Origin: Geitlerinema sp. PCC 7407
Lineage (GTDB): Bacteria > Cyanobacteriota > Cyanobacteriia > PCC-7407
Assembly (NCBI RefSeq): GCF_000317045.1
Contig: NC_019703.1
Coordinates: forward strand, 4,410,934 to 4,474,933
DNA length: 64,000 nucleotides
Direction of reading: 5' to 3'
Part shown: piece after piece, positions 19,670 through 28,535 of the stretch
Layout: every line of letters begins with the position of its first letter
Numbering within the stretch: the first letter of the stretch is position 1
Translations under genes and position numbers: made by a program
Notes under the pieces: model-generated
Databases searched by the model: none
Seen by the model: the letters and a program-made list of their open reading frames with translations, nothing else
What the model was told of the DNA's origin: nothing

Positions 19670-19710
19670 AGCGTGCGCTTCCTGGAGGACGAGGGCGGGC
19701 GTTCGGAAAA

Positions 19711-19756
19711 TCCAGTATAGCAGCGGTTTTTGGGGTCCAAAAACCGCTGCTCTGGA
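19711..19756 (-). terminator. 15-bp hairpin between thioredoxin and aminotransferase
   Basis: AGCAGCGGTTTTTGG (19719-19733) is perfectly complementary to CCAAAAACCGCTGCT (19737-19751) across the loop GGT. TCCAG/CTGGA adds five outer pairs with a 3-nt bulge. On the minus strand it begins about 10 nt after the thioredoxin stop. It lacks a long T tail, so it may end transcripts inefficiently or mainly protect mRNA ends. Confidence 0.75.
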
Positions 19757-19765
19757 GCTCGATGC

Positions 19766-20110
19766 TTAGGCCTGCTGGAGCTCCGGCAGATTTTTGAGCA
19801 GCCAGTCTTCGAGGCGCTGCTTGCCGATGGCTCCCTCAATGGACTCTTTCACTTCGCCCCCCTGAAACAAAATCAGGGTCGGAATGCCCTGGACCTTGTA
19901 CTGGGCGACGGTTTCAGGATTGGGGTCGACTTCCATTTTGATCACCTTGAGGCGATCGCCATAGGTATTGGCCACATAGTCCATCAGCGGCGCAATCAGT
20001 CGACACGGGCCACACCATTCGGCCCAGAAATCCACCAACACCGGCTGCGTCGCCTGAAGCACTTCTGCCTCAAACTGCGCATCATTAATCGACAACACAC
20101 CGCTACTCAT
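19766..20110 (-). CDS. thioredoxin
   Basis: This is a 114-aa thioredoxin with the redox site FWAEWCGPCRLIAP near residue 30, followed by KMEVDPNPETVAQYKVQGIPTL (contains the cis-Pro) and LILFQGGEVKESIEGAIGK. It reduces disulfides in target enzymes and in cyanobacteria receives electrons from ferredoxin or NADPH reductases. The ATG at 20110 with GAGGG five bases upstream is preferred over a TTG at 20122. It is an m-type-like thioredoxin, but which paralogue cannot be decided. It is transcribed towards the aminotransferase with a hairpin between. Confidence 0.93.
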   Translation of the reverse strand: MSSGVLSINDAQFEAEVLQATQPVLVDFWAEWCGPCRLIAPLMDYVANTYGDRLKVIKMEVDPNPETVAQYKVQGIPTLILFQGGEVKESIEGAIGKQRLEDWLLKNLPELQQA

Positions 20111-20563
20111 ATCAACCCTCAAGCCTTAGCCATAAACTTCACGTCTGTTGTGTCGGAGAGCCGTCTCAGCACGATCGCCCCAAACCCCAAAGGCCGCACA
20201 AACTCAAAAAGGGCACCGGCCGGGACCCGCGAGCCCTCGACTCGGCGTTTACCCCTGCGGTGCGGCAAGCGATGGGTTGCCATGCTCCAGCATGCTGCTC
20301 CTGACGTCAACTGCGTCCCTGATCGGTCAAAAAGACCATTCGATCAAAGACGCAGCACTTTTGGCTCTCCACTGCAGCGCTGATGGAGCCCGTGGCAATG
20401 CCGACCAGGACAGGCACTTACTGTGTATTCATCAAATCTCGCACTCTGCATGGTAGCAAAGTCTGGACCGATTCGATCTTTGCCTGGAGCGGCGACGGGC
20501 GATCGCCTCGAAAAAGGTCCGGCATGCTATCAAAAAGTTGAAGCCCTTTCAGGAAACTAGGTC
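20111..20563. other. 453-bp divergent intergenic region
   Basis: This lies between the thioredoxin start (minus) and the methyltransferase start (plus). Reading frames present here have no family-like sequence. Small stems such as GGTCAAAAAGACC (around 20324) occur. I compared it by eye with SRP RNA, tmRNA, 6S RNA and RNase P motifs and saw no match. It is long for two promoters in this compact genome, so an unannotated RNA is possible. Confidence 0.35.
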
Positions 20564-21181
20564 ATGGGTTGGTACTCCCAGTTTGTGCTGCCGCGCTTGC
20601 TCGATCGCGTGATGTCCGGTCCGGCCCTCAGCCGCTATCGCCAAGAGATCCTCGCAGGCGTCGAAGGCGAAATCTTGGAGATCGGCTTTGGGACAGGGCT
20701 CAACCTGCCCCACTACCCGCCCCAGGTGCGCAAAATCACCACCATCGACGTGAACGAAGGCATGAACGCGATCGCCCAGCGCCGCATTGACGCCGCCGCG
20801 ATCGCCGTCGACAACCGCATTCTCAGCGGCGAGAACCTGCCCATGGCGGACAACACCTTTGACAGCGTCGTCAGCACCTGGACCCTGTGCAGCATTGCCA
20901 AAGTCGAGCAGGCCCTCGCCGAAATTCACCGCGTCCTCAAGCCGGGGGGCAAGTTCATCTTTATCGAGCATGGGCTGAGCGACGACCCCAAGATCCAGGT
21001 CTGGCAAAACCGCCTCACGCCGCTGCAAAAAGTCATCGGGGATGGCTGCCACCTCAACCGCAATATCCAGGCCTTGGTCGAGGCACAGTTCGAGCACGTC
21101 TCTCTAGAAACCTTCTACGGCGAAGACCTGCCCAAAATCGGCGGCTACCTCTACAAAGGGGTTGCAACCAAAGCTCCCTAG
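20564..21181 (+). CDS. class I SAM-dependent methyltransferase
   Basis: This is a 205-aa methyltransferase of the Methyltransf_11/UbiE-like type, with the SAM loop ILEIGFGTGLNLPHYPPQV near residue 37, the acidic strand end TTIDVNEGMNAIAQ, LPMADNTFDSVVSTWTLCSI (motif II) and EIHRVLKPGGKFIFIEHGLS (motif III). The overall pattern, with a short hydrophobic N-terminus (WYSQFVLPRLLDRVMSG), resembles METTL7-like membrane-associated or thiol/lipid methyltransferases, but the substrate is not known. AGGAAACTAG precedes the ATG. Its stop shares CTAG with the convergent EamA gene. Confidence 0.88.
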   Translation: MGWYSQFVLPRLLDRVMSGPALSRYRQEILAGVEGEILEIGFGTGLNLPHYPPQVRKITTIDVNEGMNAIAQRRIDAAAIAVDNRILSGENLPMADNTFDSVVSTWTLCSIAKVEQALAEIHRVLKPGGKFIFIEHGLSDDPKIQVWQNRLTPLQKVIGDGCHLNRNIQALVEAQFEHVSLETFYGEDLPKIGGYLYKGVATKAP

Positions 21182-22080
21182 CCAAACAGCAGCCAAATGC
21201 CGCCCAGGGCCAAACCAACCCCCAACACCGATCGCAGGGTCAGGGTTTCCCCCAGCAGAAGGCTCAGGGGCAGCATAAACAGAGGGCTCGTGGCGTTGAG
21301 GGCCTGAGCAACCCCGGTTTCGGCGAACTTGAGCGAAGTCTGCTGGAGCCAGATGCCCAAAAAGGTGCTGAAGAAGGCCGTGAGGGCGATCGCTCCCAGC
21401 AAGCGCCGCGACCGAAGGGGGTTGGTCAGGGGCACCCCGCGACTTCGCTGCCAGACCAGCATCGGCACAATGATGATCGTGCCGCCCACCAAGCGGACCA
21501 GCGTGCTCCACAGGGGATCGGCCACGCTGTCGCTGAGGGCGGTGCGCGAGAGCACCGCGCCGATGGCCTGGCTGATGTCGGCCAGCAGCGCAAACCCCAG
21601 GCCCCGCAGCGACAGGGCCGAGGCCTTGGGGTGAGCGGGCGATCGCTCGCTGATCACCCAAGCCACGCCCCCCACCGTCAGCAAAATGCCCAGCCAGTTG
21701 CGCAGGCTGAGCACTTCCTGGAGAAACACCATCGCCAGCAGCGCCGACAGCGGGGGCGACAGCATCTCGATCAGCAGGGTCCGCTGGGGACCGAGGTGAT
21801 TGAGAGCCTGAAAATAGCAGGTGTCCCCGAGGCCAATACCCACCAAACCGCTGAGCAGCAAAAAGCCTAGGGTCAGGCGATTGACATCCGGAAACAGGCC
21901 CCCCTGGAGCCCCAGCACCCCCAGCAGCAGCGCCATGGCCACGAGGCCCTTGCTGAGGTTGAGGACGAGCGGCGTGATGCGAGTCCCCAGACGGGTGTAG
22001 ATAATTGAGGCGATCGCCCACAGAAAGGACGCTCCCAGCGCCGCCAGCTCTCCTCGAAATTGGCCAACCCACGCTTCCAC
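21178..22080 (-). CDS. EamA/DMT-superfamily transporter
   Basis: This is a 300-aa inner membrane protein with ten predicted helices arranged as two EamA repeats (about residues 8-140 and 155-295). The first begins GELAALGASFLWAIASIIY and the second LRGLGFALLADISQAIGAVL. The motif GLGDTCYFQALNHLGPQRTLLIE and the C-terminal EPLFMLPLSLLLGE-like stretch (here SPLFMLPLSLLLGE) are typical of drug/metabolite exporters. The start is GTG with GGAG 13-17 bases upstream. The transported compound is not predictable. Confidence 0.9.
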   Translation of the reverse strand: MEAWVGQFRGELAALGASFLWAIASIIYTRLGTRITPLVLNLSKGLVAMALLLGVLGLQGGLFPDVNRLTLGFLLLSGLVGIGLGDTCYFQALNHLGPQRTLLIEMLSPPLSALLAMVFLQEVLSLRNWLGILLTVGGVAWVISERSPAHPKASALSLRGLGFALLADISQAIGAVLSRTALSDSVADPLWSTLVRLVGGTIIIVPMLVWQRSRGVPLTNPLRSRRLLGAIALTAFFSTFLGIWLQQTSLKFAETGVAQALNATSPLFMLPLSLLLGETLTLRSVLGVGLALGGIWLLFG

Positions 22081-22106
22081 AGGGCGATCTCGACTCCTTC
22101 GTGCGT

Positions 22107-23621
22107 CTACTCCGGCAGCAGCGCCAGCAGCTCAGCGGTCTGCTCCGGCTCCACCAACGTATTGGCGCACAAAATCCCCGAAGCCGCCACCGCTGGCACC
22201 CCGATGCCGGGGAGGGTGCTGTCCCCCACCCGGTAGAGCCCCTGAATCGGCGTGTAGCAGCTCGGAAAGGTGCCCTGGCCTGCGGCGATCGCTGGTCCGT
22301 AGGTGCCCTGATAGCGGCGCAGGTAGCGGGCGTGGGTCAAGGGCGTGCCGATCAGCTCCAGCTCAATGCGCGATCGCAGATCGGGAATCACTTTCTCGAG
22401 GGCACGAAACAGGGGCTGGGCGCGATCGCGTTTTCGCTGGTCGTACTGGGCGCTGCGTTCCCAGCCCGCCGCGTCTTCGAGGGTGTAGGCGTGGACCACG
22501 TGGTAGCCCGACGGAGCCAGATGGGGGTCCCACACCGACGGAATCGAGATCATGCAGGTGTTGCCGGGACGCGTTAGATCCCAGCTCTCGTCATGCATCA
22601 CCACGTGGTGGCCGGTTAGGGACTCGAGCCCCTCTGCCCGGATGCCCAAGTGCAGATGCATAAAGCTCTCCACCGCTGGCGTTTTCATCGCGGCGCGGCG
22701 GTAGGACTCCGGCAAGACGTCGGGGGCGAGCAGGTGGCTGTAGGTGTCCCACAGGGTGGCATTGGAAATCACCACCGGCGCCAGCAGATTTTCGCCGCTG
22801 CGCAGCTGGACCCCGGTCACCCGCTGATCTCGCACCAGGATGCGCTCGACGTGGACATTCAGCCGCAGCCTGCCGCCCCAGCGCTCGAGTCCCCGCACCA
22901 GAGCCCAGGCGATCGCCCCGCTGCCGCCCACCGGATAGTCAATGACCGAGCGCGATCGCTCCCCCAGCATGAAGGCCATCTCGGGCGCCACGGTCCCCTC
23001 TGCCTTCAGACCCGACAGCAAAAAACACTCCAGATCAATCAGGCGCTGCACCCACGGGTCTTGGACCAGCGGCTGCATCACAGCGCCCACCGAGGACTGC
23101 ACCATGGTGAGATAGGGCAGCAGCTTGAGCAGGGGCAGGCCGTAGCGGCCCAGCAGCACCGGGGCCAGCTTCCAGTCCGATCGCAGAGCCAGGGTCGGAA
23201 TGCCGCGCAGGGCTTCATAGAGGCCGAGGAGTTTTTTTTCGAGGTGGGCCAGCTGGCTGGCGCCCTCGGGGGTGATGTGGGCCACGGCGCGGCGGTAGCG
23301 CTGGGCGTCGCCGTAGATGGGCAGCGTCACATCAGGAAAATGGTAGTGGCCCAGCGGATCGTAGGCGATCGCCTCCAGAGACTCGCCCAGGACGTCGAGG
23401 ACCTGGCGCAGGGGATTGAGGGAGTGGGGGTCACTCAGGCCGCAATAAAAGGAGGGACCCGAATCAAAATGAAACCCCTCTCGCGAAAAGCCGTGGGCCG
23501 CACCGCCCGGCAGGCTGTGGCTTTCGCAGACCAAGACGGTTTTGCCGTAGCGGGCCAGCAGACTGCCGGCGACCAGGCCGCCAATGCCGCTCCCCACGAC
23601 GATGACATCAAAATCTTGCAT
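22107..23621 (-). CDS. CRTISO/phytoene-desaturase-like FAD oxidoreductase
   Basis: This is a 504-aa flavoprotein. Its N-terminal Rossmann motif is VIVVGSGIGGLVAGSLLARYG at residues 6-26, followed by VLVCESHSLPGGAAHGF. The C-terminal FAD motif is GLYRVGDSTLPGIGVPAVAASG near 463. This domain pairing is shared by carotenoid desaturases, the carotene isomerase CrtH/CRTISO and retinol saturases. HFDSGPSFYCGLSD and HGFSREGFHFD fit the isomerase-like branch better than CrtB/CrtI. It may act on carotenoids, and cruF-cruG in the same window show that this organism makes modified carotenoids. A paralogue with a different substrate is equally possible. GGGGAG lies upstream of the ATG. Confidence 0.8.
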   Translation of the reverse strand: MQDFDVIVVGSGIGGLVAGSLLARYGKTVLVCESHSLPGGAAHGFSREGFHFDSGPSFYCGLSDPHSLNPLRQVLDVLGESLEAIAYDPLGHYHFPDVTLPIYGDAQRYRRAVAHITPEGASQLAHLEKKLLGLYEALRGIPTLALRSDWKLAPVLLGRYGLPLLKLLPYLTMVQSSVGAVMQPLVQDPWVQRLIDLECFLLSGLKAEGTVAPEMAFMLGERSRSVIDYPVGGSGAIAWALVRGLERWGGRLRLNVHVERILVRDQRVTGVQLRSGENLLAPVVISNATLWDTYSHLLAPDVLPESYRRAAMKTPAVESFMHLHLGIRAEGLESLTGHHVVMHDESWDLTRPGNTCMISIPSVWDPHLAPSGYHVVHAYTLEDAAGWERSAQYDQRKRDRAQPLFRALEKVIPDLRSRIELELIGTPLTHARYLRRYQGTYGPAIAAGQGTFPSCYTPIQGLYRVGDSTLPGIGVPAVAASGILCANTLVEPEQTAELLALLPE

Positions 23622-24086
23622 GTATTTTCTGCTCCCCTAGGCCCCTTCGAATTCTAGCGAGAACCCCAGCTTTCTTAGCGTTGGGGCGGTTTGGCGCAGG
23701 AAAAAAATTCTGCCTTGGGAGGGATTCCAAGCAGCTGCGGGGGCACTTTTGCCGCGAAAAAGCCAGAGTTTGGCGGGCGATCGCCCAAAATTAAGCATTT
23801 CTTTGAAGTTCTTCCAACCGCCAGAAACTGAGCTTTTGCGACCGCTGCGAGGAAACGCTGGGCCTAGGGCACGGGCGATCGCCGCTTCCGGCCTCGAAAG
23901 GAGCCTTTAAACTGGCAAATAGCGATCGCTGTCTGCTCATTGAGCCTTGATGGCCGCTGGGGCGCCCCGGCGTTTCTCGGTCGGCAGCCTGCCAAAACGT
24001 CATTGCCCTCCGGAAGGCGATCGCGTTTGGTCAGTCCCCCATCACCCTCGAGACAGCATCGAGACCCAGCATTTAGGAGCAGAAGC
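23622..24086. other. 465-bp divergent intergenic region
   Basis: This lies between the CRTISO-like gene (minus) and the FKBP gene (plus). The base composition is mixed, with several HIP1 or HIP1-like sites. No gene-like frame, terminator or clear promoter boxes were seen. The FKBP frame is open through part of this region, but the sequence before the ATG at 24087 does not resemble the family. Confidence 0.35.
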
Positions 24087-24515
24087 ATGACACAGGCCAA
24101 AGTTGGGGATACCGTGCGAGTGCACTACACCGGCAAGCTCGTAGACGGCACGATCTTCGACTCGTCCAGCAACCGCGATCCCCTCGAATTTGCTATCGGT
24201 TCCGGCGGCATCATTCCCGGCTTCGAGCAAGCCGTGATTGGCATGAACCCCGGCGACTCCAAAACCACCCACATCCCGGCAGACCAGGCCTACGGCCCCC
24301 ATCGCCAGGAAATGGTGCTGGTGGTTGAGCGAGAGCAGATTCCCCCCGACATCGATCTCCAGGTGGGCCAGCAGCTGCAGCTCCGCCAAGAAAATGGCTA
24401 CGCCCTGCCGGTCATCGTGACGGAAGTGGAGGAGGCCCAGGTGACGCTGGATGCCAACCACCCCTTAGCTGGCGAAGATTTGATTTTTGATATTCAACTG
24501 GTCGAGATCGCCTAG
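24087..24515 (+). CDS. SlyD-type FKBP peptidyl-prolyl isomerase
   Basis: This 142-aa protein catalyses cis-trans isomerisation of peptidyl-proline bonds and chaperones folding. The FKBP domain is split by an inserted flap (IF domain): GDTVRVHYTGKLVDGTIFDSS near residue 7, then AIGSGGIIPGFEQAVIGMNPGD near 35, then the insert (about 65-125), then AGEDLIFDIQLVEI. This order defines the SlyD-like class. The His-rich metal-binding tail of E. coli SlyD is absent. The ATG at 24087 follows AGGAGC. It has no signal peptide and is cytosolic. Confidence 0.93.
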   Translation: MTQAKVGDTVRVHYTGKLVDGTIFDSSSNRDPLEFAIGSGGIIPGFEQAVIGMNPGDSKTTHIPADQAYGPHRQEMVLVVEREQIPPDIDLQVGQQLQLRQENGYALPVIVTEVEEAQVTLDANHPLAGEDLIFDIQLVEIA

Positions 24516-24630
24516 GGATTGGCGTTTGGGCGGGCGGCTTGTTGCGCAGACCGCGCGCCGCTCGGCCCGATGTCTCTCAATCTCAGCCGATTTCACCCAA
24601 AATTTCACCCAGACTGAATACTGAGATAAA

Positions 24631-24664
24631 GACAGCAAAGGGGGCGATCGCCCCCTTTGCTGTC
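24631..24664. terminator. 34-bp perfect palindrome centred on HIP1
   Basis: This is an uninterrupted 17+17 bp inverted repeat beginning GACAGCAAAGGGGGCGAT; the centre is GCGATCGC. It lies 115 nt after the FKBP stop and 40 nt before the next gene. As RNA it would fold into a long hairpin with a tight loop. Only a weak T-rich stretch follows, so transcription termination is plausible but not certain. Confidence 0.6.
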
Positions 24665-24703
24665 TGGAGTGTTTTGCCCCTTTTCACCGACTGATTTGAA
24701 TTT

Positions 24704-25123
24704 ATGACCTTCGTCCTGAGCCCCGCCGAAATCGAAGCGGCCCAAACCCAGTTTGCGGGCCAAGCCGCTGCCCAAGAGGCGATCGCCGCTCTCCAGGCCC
24801 ACAGCGGTCGCCTCGACACCAGCTTCAACCACCTGTGCGCCCAGAAAATCGGCGTAGCCGTCGTCTTTGAGCCGGACGACCCCCGCTCCTTTTGGCAGGC
24901 CACCCTCAACACCCTGGCCTCGACCCTGGGCCGCTCCAAGTCCTTCCAGCAGCAGCTCCAGGACTATCAGCGCAGCCCCGAGAACGTCGCCCAGCTGCCC
25001 CGCCTGCTCGACACCCTGCGGAGCACCGCTGCCCTGCCAATGGACCAAGCCATGGCCACCCTGGTGCTGCTCCACCTGCTGCGCGTCGACTGGGACCGCT
25101 TCTGCGCCTCGGCCCCAGGATGA
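24704..25123 (+). CDS. hypothetical 139-aa protein
   Basis: This is a 139-aa, mostly helical soluble protein rich in Ala, Leu and Gln, with no signal peptide or membrane segment. It begins MTFVLSPAEIEAAQTQFAG and contains FNHLCAQKIGVAVVFEPDDP and ALPMDQAMATLVLLHLLRVDWDRF. I do not recognise the family. Codon use and composition match its neighbours, and it fills the space before gatB on the same strand, so it is probably a genuine lineage-specific gene. gatB starts 77 nt downstream and might be co-transcribed. Confidence 0.65.
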   Translation: MTFVLSPAEIEAAQTQFAGQAAAQEAIAALQAHSGRLDTSFNHLCAQKIGVAVVFEPDDPRSFWQATLNTLASTLGRSKSFQQQLQDYQRSPENVAQLPRLLDTLRSTAALPMDQAMATLVLLHLLRVDWDRFCASAPG

Positions 25124-25200
25124 GCGAACTTTGCCCCTGTGCGGTCCAGCTACCCAGCTAAAATAAAACCATTCGTTGCTGAACCGCACTTGAGACGCCC

Positions 25201-26688
25201 ATGACGACCGCTGCGCCCGTAAAAACTCAGTACGAAGCGATCATCGGGTTAGAAACCCACTGTCAACTTCGCACCAACACCAAGATTTTCTGTAACTGCT
25301 CCACCACCTTCGGCGCACCCCCCAACACCAACGTATGCCCGGTCTGCTTGGGGATGCCAGGGGTGCTGCCCGTGCTCAACCAAACCGTGCTGGAGTACGG
25401 CGTGAAAGCGGGTCTGGCCCTCAACTGCGCGATCGCACCTTTCAGCAAATTCGATCGCAAGCAGTACTTCTATCCCGACCTGCCCAAAAACTACCAGATT
25501 TCTCAGTACGACCTGCCCATCGCTGAGCACGGCTGGCTCGAAATCGAGCTGACCGACGGCGAAGGCAACCCCGTACGCAAGAAAATCGGCATCACCCGCC
25601 TGCACATGGAAGAAGACGCAGGCAAGCTGGTCCACGGCGGCAGCGATCGCCTCTCCGGCTCCACCCACTCCCTCGTGGACTACAACCGCGCCGGCGTCCC
25701 CCTGCTCGAAATCGTCTCCGAGCCCGACATTCGCTCCGGCCAAGAAGCCGCCGAGTACGCCCAAGAGCTGCGCCGCACCATGCGCTACCTCGGCGTCAGC
25801 GACGGCAACATGCAAGAAGGCTCCCTGCGCTGCGACGTCAACATTTCGATCCGTCCCGTCGGCCAAGAAGCCTTCGGCACCAAGGTCGAAATCAAAAATA
25901 TGAACTCCTTCAACGCCATCCAGCGGGCGATCGAGTACGAAATCGAGCGTCAAATCGCCGCCGTTGAAGCAGGCGAGCCCATCCTCCAGGAGACGCGCCT
26001 GTGGGAAGAAGGCAGCCAGCGCACCATCAGCATGCGGATCAAAGAAGGCTCCAGCGACTACCGCTACTTCCCCGAGCCCGACCTCACCCCCATCGAGGTG
26101 TCCCCCGCCCAGCTAGAGCACTGGCGCTCCGAGCTGCCCGAGCTGCCTGCCCAAAAGCGCCATCGCTACGAGTCCGAGCTGGGTCTGTCGGCCTACGACA
26201 CCCGCGTCCTGACCGACGATCCTGACGTGGCCGCCTACTTTGAGGGGGCCGTCATCGCCGGTAGCCCCATCAAGCAGACCGCCAACTGGGTGATGGGCGA
26301 CATTGCCGCCTACCTCAACAGCAAGCCCGGTCTCTCCATCCGCGCGATCGCCCTCACCCCCGCCGTCCTCGCCGAAATGGTCAGCCTGATCGAAGACGGC
26401 ACCATCAGCGGCAAGATCGCCAAGGAAATCCTGCCGGATCTCCTGGAAAAAGGCGGCTCCGTCAAGGCCCTGATCGAGGAAAAGGGCCTGGTGCAGATTT
26501 CTGACCCGGCAGCCCTCGGGGCCATCATCGACGAAGTCCTCGCCGAGAACCCCACCGAGCTGGAGCAGTACCGCAACGGCAAAACCAAGCTGCAAGGCTT
26601 CTTTGTCGGTCAGGTAATGAAGAAAACCAGCGGCCGAGCAGACCCGAAGCTCACCAACCAGCTCCTCGGTCCCAAGCTCAAGGGCTAG
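25201..26688 (+). CDS. gatB: Asp/Glu-tRNA amidotransferase subunit B
   Basis: GatB is the kinase/tRNA-binding subunit of the GatCAB complex that turns misacylated Glu-tRNAGln or Asp-tRNAAsn into the correct amide forms. The 495-aa protein has the signature blocks [13 protein letters not shown] at residue 12, [15 protein letters not shown] (zinc Cys pair, with CNCS earlier), [19 protein letters not shown] and [42 protein letters not shown] and [12 protein letters not shown] follow. The C-terminal YqeY-like domain (about 350-495) ends with [20 protein letters not shown]. Its length is normal for the family. gatA and gatC are not in the window. Confidence 0.97.
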   Translation: MTTAAPVKTQYEAIIGLETHCQLRTNTKIFCNCSTTFGAPPNTNVCPVCLGMPGVLPVLNQTVLEYGVKAGLALNCAIAPFSKFDRKQYFYPDLPKNYQISQYDLPIAEHGWLEIELTDGEGNPVRKKIGITRLHMEEDAGKLVHGGSDRLSGSTHSLVDYNRAGVPLLEIVSEPDIRSGQEAAEYAQELRRTMRYLGVSDGNMQEGSLRCDVNISIRPVGQEAFGTKVEIKNMNSFNAIQRAIEYEIERQIAAVEAGEPILQETRLWEEGSQRTISMRIKEGSSDYRYFPEPDLTPIEVSPAQLEHWRSELPELPAQKRHRYESELGLSAYDTRVLTDDPDVAAYFEGAVIAGSPIKQTANWVMGDIAAYLNSKPGLSIRAIALTPAVLAEMVSLIEDGTISGKIAKEILPDLLEKGGSVKALIEEKGLVQISDPAALGAIIDEVLAENPTELEQYRNGKTKLQGFFVGQVMKKTSGRADPKLTNQLLGPKLKG

Positions 26689-26918
26689 CGCCCGCCCTTG
26701 GGAACAGGCAGTCTGTCTGCGATCGCGCCGCAGCGCAACCCGTCGGGCCGGGGCCAAAGCCTGCGGCCCCGCTCATCCCCAGCTGGGGGCAGCGCGCGAT
26801 CGCTTTGAGGCGCCGTCGCCCGTGGGGCCGCTTTCGACCCCAGGAGCGAAATCCCATGTCTAGAATTCGTGGGAGTGCGTCACAATGAATGTCTCACGTT
26901 AATTGCATTTGCCGAGTT

Positions 26919-26944
26919 AGGAGGCGCGATCGCGCCTCCTGTTT
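26919..26944 (+). terminator. HIP1-cored hairpin plus T run between gatB and lysS
   Basis: AGGAGGCGCGA is followed directly by its reverse complement TCGCGCCTCCT (26919-26940), a perfect 22-nt palindrome with CGATCG in the centre, then GTTTT. It lies 230 nt after gatB and 29 nt before the lysS start, so it could terminate gatB transcripts or act as a leader hairpin in front of lysS. Confidence 0.65.
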
Positions 26945-26972
26945 TGGTGCGTTCATTCCTCATTGATTTCCT

Positions 26973-28535
26973 ATGGCAGCCGATCACTCCCAGCGCGAAC
27001 CCCAAGGTCATTCCACCCTCGATGAGATTCGGGCAACCCGACTCGAGAAAGTCGAGCAGCTCAAACAGCTAGGGTTTAATCCATACGCCTATCGTTGGGA
27101 ATCCACCCACCAGGCCGCAACGCTGCAAGAGAAGTACGCGGACCTGCCCAATGGGGAATCCGTCGAGGGCGTAGAAGTGGCGATCGCCGGTCGAATTATG
27201 GCGCGGCGCGTCTTCGGTAAGCTCGCCTTCTTTGGCCTGCAAGACGAAACCGGCAGCATCCAGCTCTACCTCGACAAGAAGGCCATCGAGGCCGGGATGC
27301 CCGACACCGAAAAAGCCTTCGACCACCTGAAAAACCTCACCGACGTCGGCGACATCATCGGCGTCCGGGGCGGCCTGCGACGCACCGACAAGGGCGAGCT
27401 TTCCGTCGCCGTCACCACCTACACCATCCTGACCAAGTCCCTCCAGCCCCTGCCCGACAAGTGGCACGGCCTGACGGACATCTCCAAGCGCTACCGCCAG
27501 CGCTATGTCGACTTGATCGTCAATCCCGAAGTGCGCGAAACCTTTCGTCGGCGCGCCCTGATCACCGCCGGGATTCGTCGCTACCTCGACCAGCAGGGCT
27601 TCATCGAAATCGAAACCCCCGTTCTCCAGGCCGAGGCGGGCGGCGCCGATGCGCGTCCCTTCATCACCTACCACAACACCCTGGAGATGGAGCTGTACCT
27701 GCGCATCGCCACCGAGCTGCACCTCAAGCGGCTGATCGTAGGCGGCTTCGAAAAGGTGTTTGAGATGGGGCGGATCTTCCGCAACGAGGGCATCTCGACG
27801 CGCCACAACCCGGAGTTTACCTCCATCGAGGTGTACCAGGCCTACGCCGATTACGACGACATGATGGCCCTGACCGAAAACCTGATTGCCACGGTGGCCC
27901 AGGAGGTGATCGGCACCCTCGAGATCACCTATCAGGGCCAGAGCGTCAACCTGACGCCGCCCTGGCGCCAGGTGACGATGCACGACATCGTCAAGGAGTT
28001 CACGGGGCTCGACTTTAGCCAGTTTACGGACCTCGACGAAGCCAAGGCGGCCGCCAAAGCGGCGGGGCTGACCCAGATCGACGACTGCCCGTCCCTCGGG
28101 AAGCTGCTCAACGAGGCCTTTGAGCAAAAGGTGGAAGAAAACCTGGTCCAGCCGACCTTTGTGATCGACTATCCGGTAGAAATTTCGCCCTTGGCCAAGC
28201 CCCACCGCTCCAAGCCCGGTCTGGTGGAGCGCTTCGAGCTCTTTATGGTGGGCCGGGAAACAGCGAATAGCTTCTCGGAGCTGACCGACCCCATCGACCA
28301 GCGCCAGCGCCTGGAGGAGCAGGCCGCCCGCAAGGCTGCCGGTGACCTAGAAGCTCAGGGCGTGGATGAGGACTTCTTGCTGGCCCTGGAGCACGGCATG
28401 CCGCCGACCGGCGGTCTGGGCATCGGCATCGATCGCCTGGTGATGCTGCTGACGGATTCGGCCAGTATCCGGGACGTGATCGCCTTCCCGCTGCTGAAGC
28501 CCGAAAAGAGCGACGCGGAGTCACCCGAAGGTTAA
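26973..28535 (+). CDS. lysS: lysyl-tRNA synthetase, class II
   Basis: This 520-aa enzyme charges tRNALys. The anticodon-binding OB domain spans about residues 60-170 ([23 protein letters not shown]). Class II motif 1 lies near [10 protein letters not shown]. Motif 2 is [20 protein letters not shown] (near 262), and motif 3 is [30 protein letters not shown] near the end. [20 protein letters not shown] is the usual lysine-site region. It ends in a short acidic tail. The stop codon overlaps the convergent aminopeptidase gene by 4 bp. Confidence 0.97.
   Translation: MAADHSQREPQGHSTLDEIRATRLEKVEQLKQLGFNPYAYRWESTHQAATLQEKYADLPNGESVEGVEVAIAGRIMARRVFGKLAFFGLQDETGSIQLYLDKKAIEAGMPDTEKAFDHLKNLTDVGDIIGVRGGLRRTDKGELSVAVTTYTILTKSLQPLPDKWHGLTDISKRYRQRYVDLIVNPEVRETFRRRALITAGIRRYLDQQGFIEIETPVLQAEAGGADARPFITYHNTLEMELYLRIATELHLKRLIVGGFEKVFEMGRIFRNEGISTRHNPEFTSIEVYQAYADYDDMMALTENLIATVAQEVIGTLEITYQGQSVNLTPPWRQVTMHDIVKEFTGLDFSQFTDLDEAKAAAKAAGLTQIDDCPSLGKLLNEAFEQKVEENLVQPTFVIDYPVEISPLAKPHRSKPGLVERFELFMVGRETANSFSELTDPIDQRQRLEEQAARKAAGDLEAQGVDEDFLLALEHGMPPTGGLGIGIDRLVMLLTDSASIRDVIAFPLLKPEKSDAESPEG

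Noticed and set aside
22650-23657. 335-codon plus-strand frame opposite the CRTISO-like gene
   Set aside because: It is a His/Gln/Arg-rich shadow in GC-rich DNA. The opposite strand encodes a clear flavoprotein.
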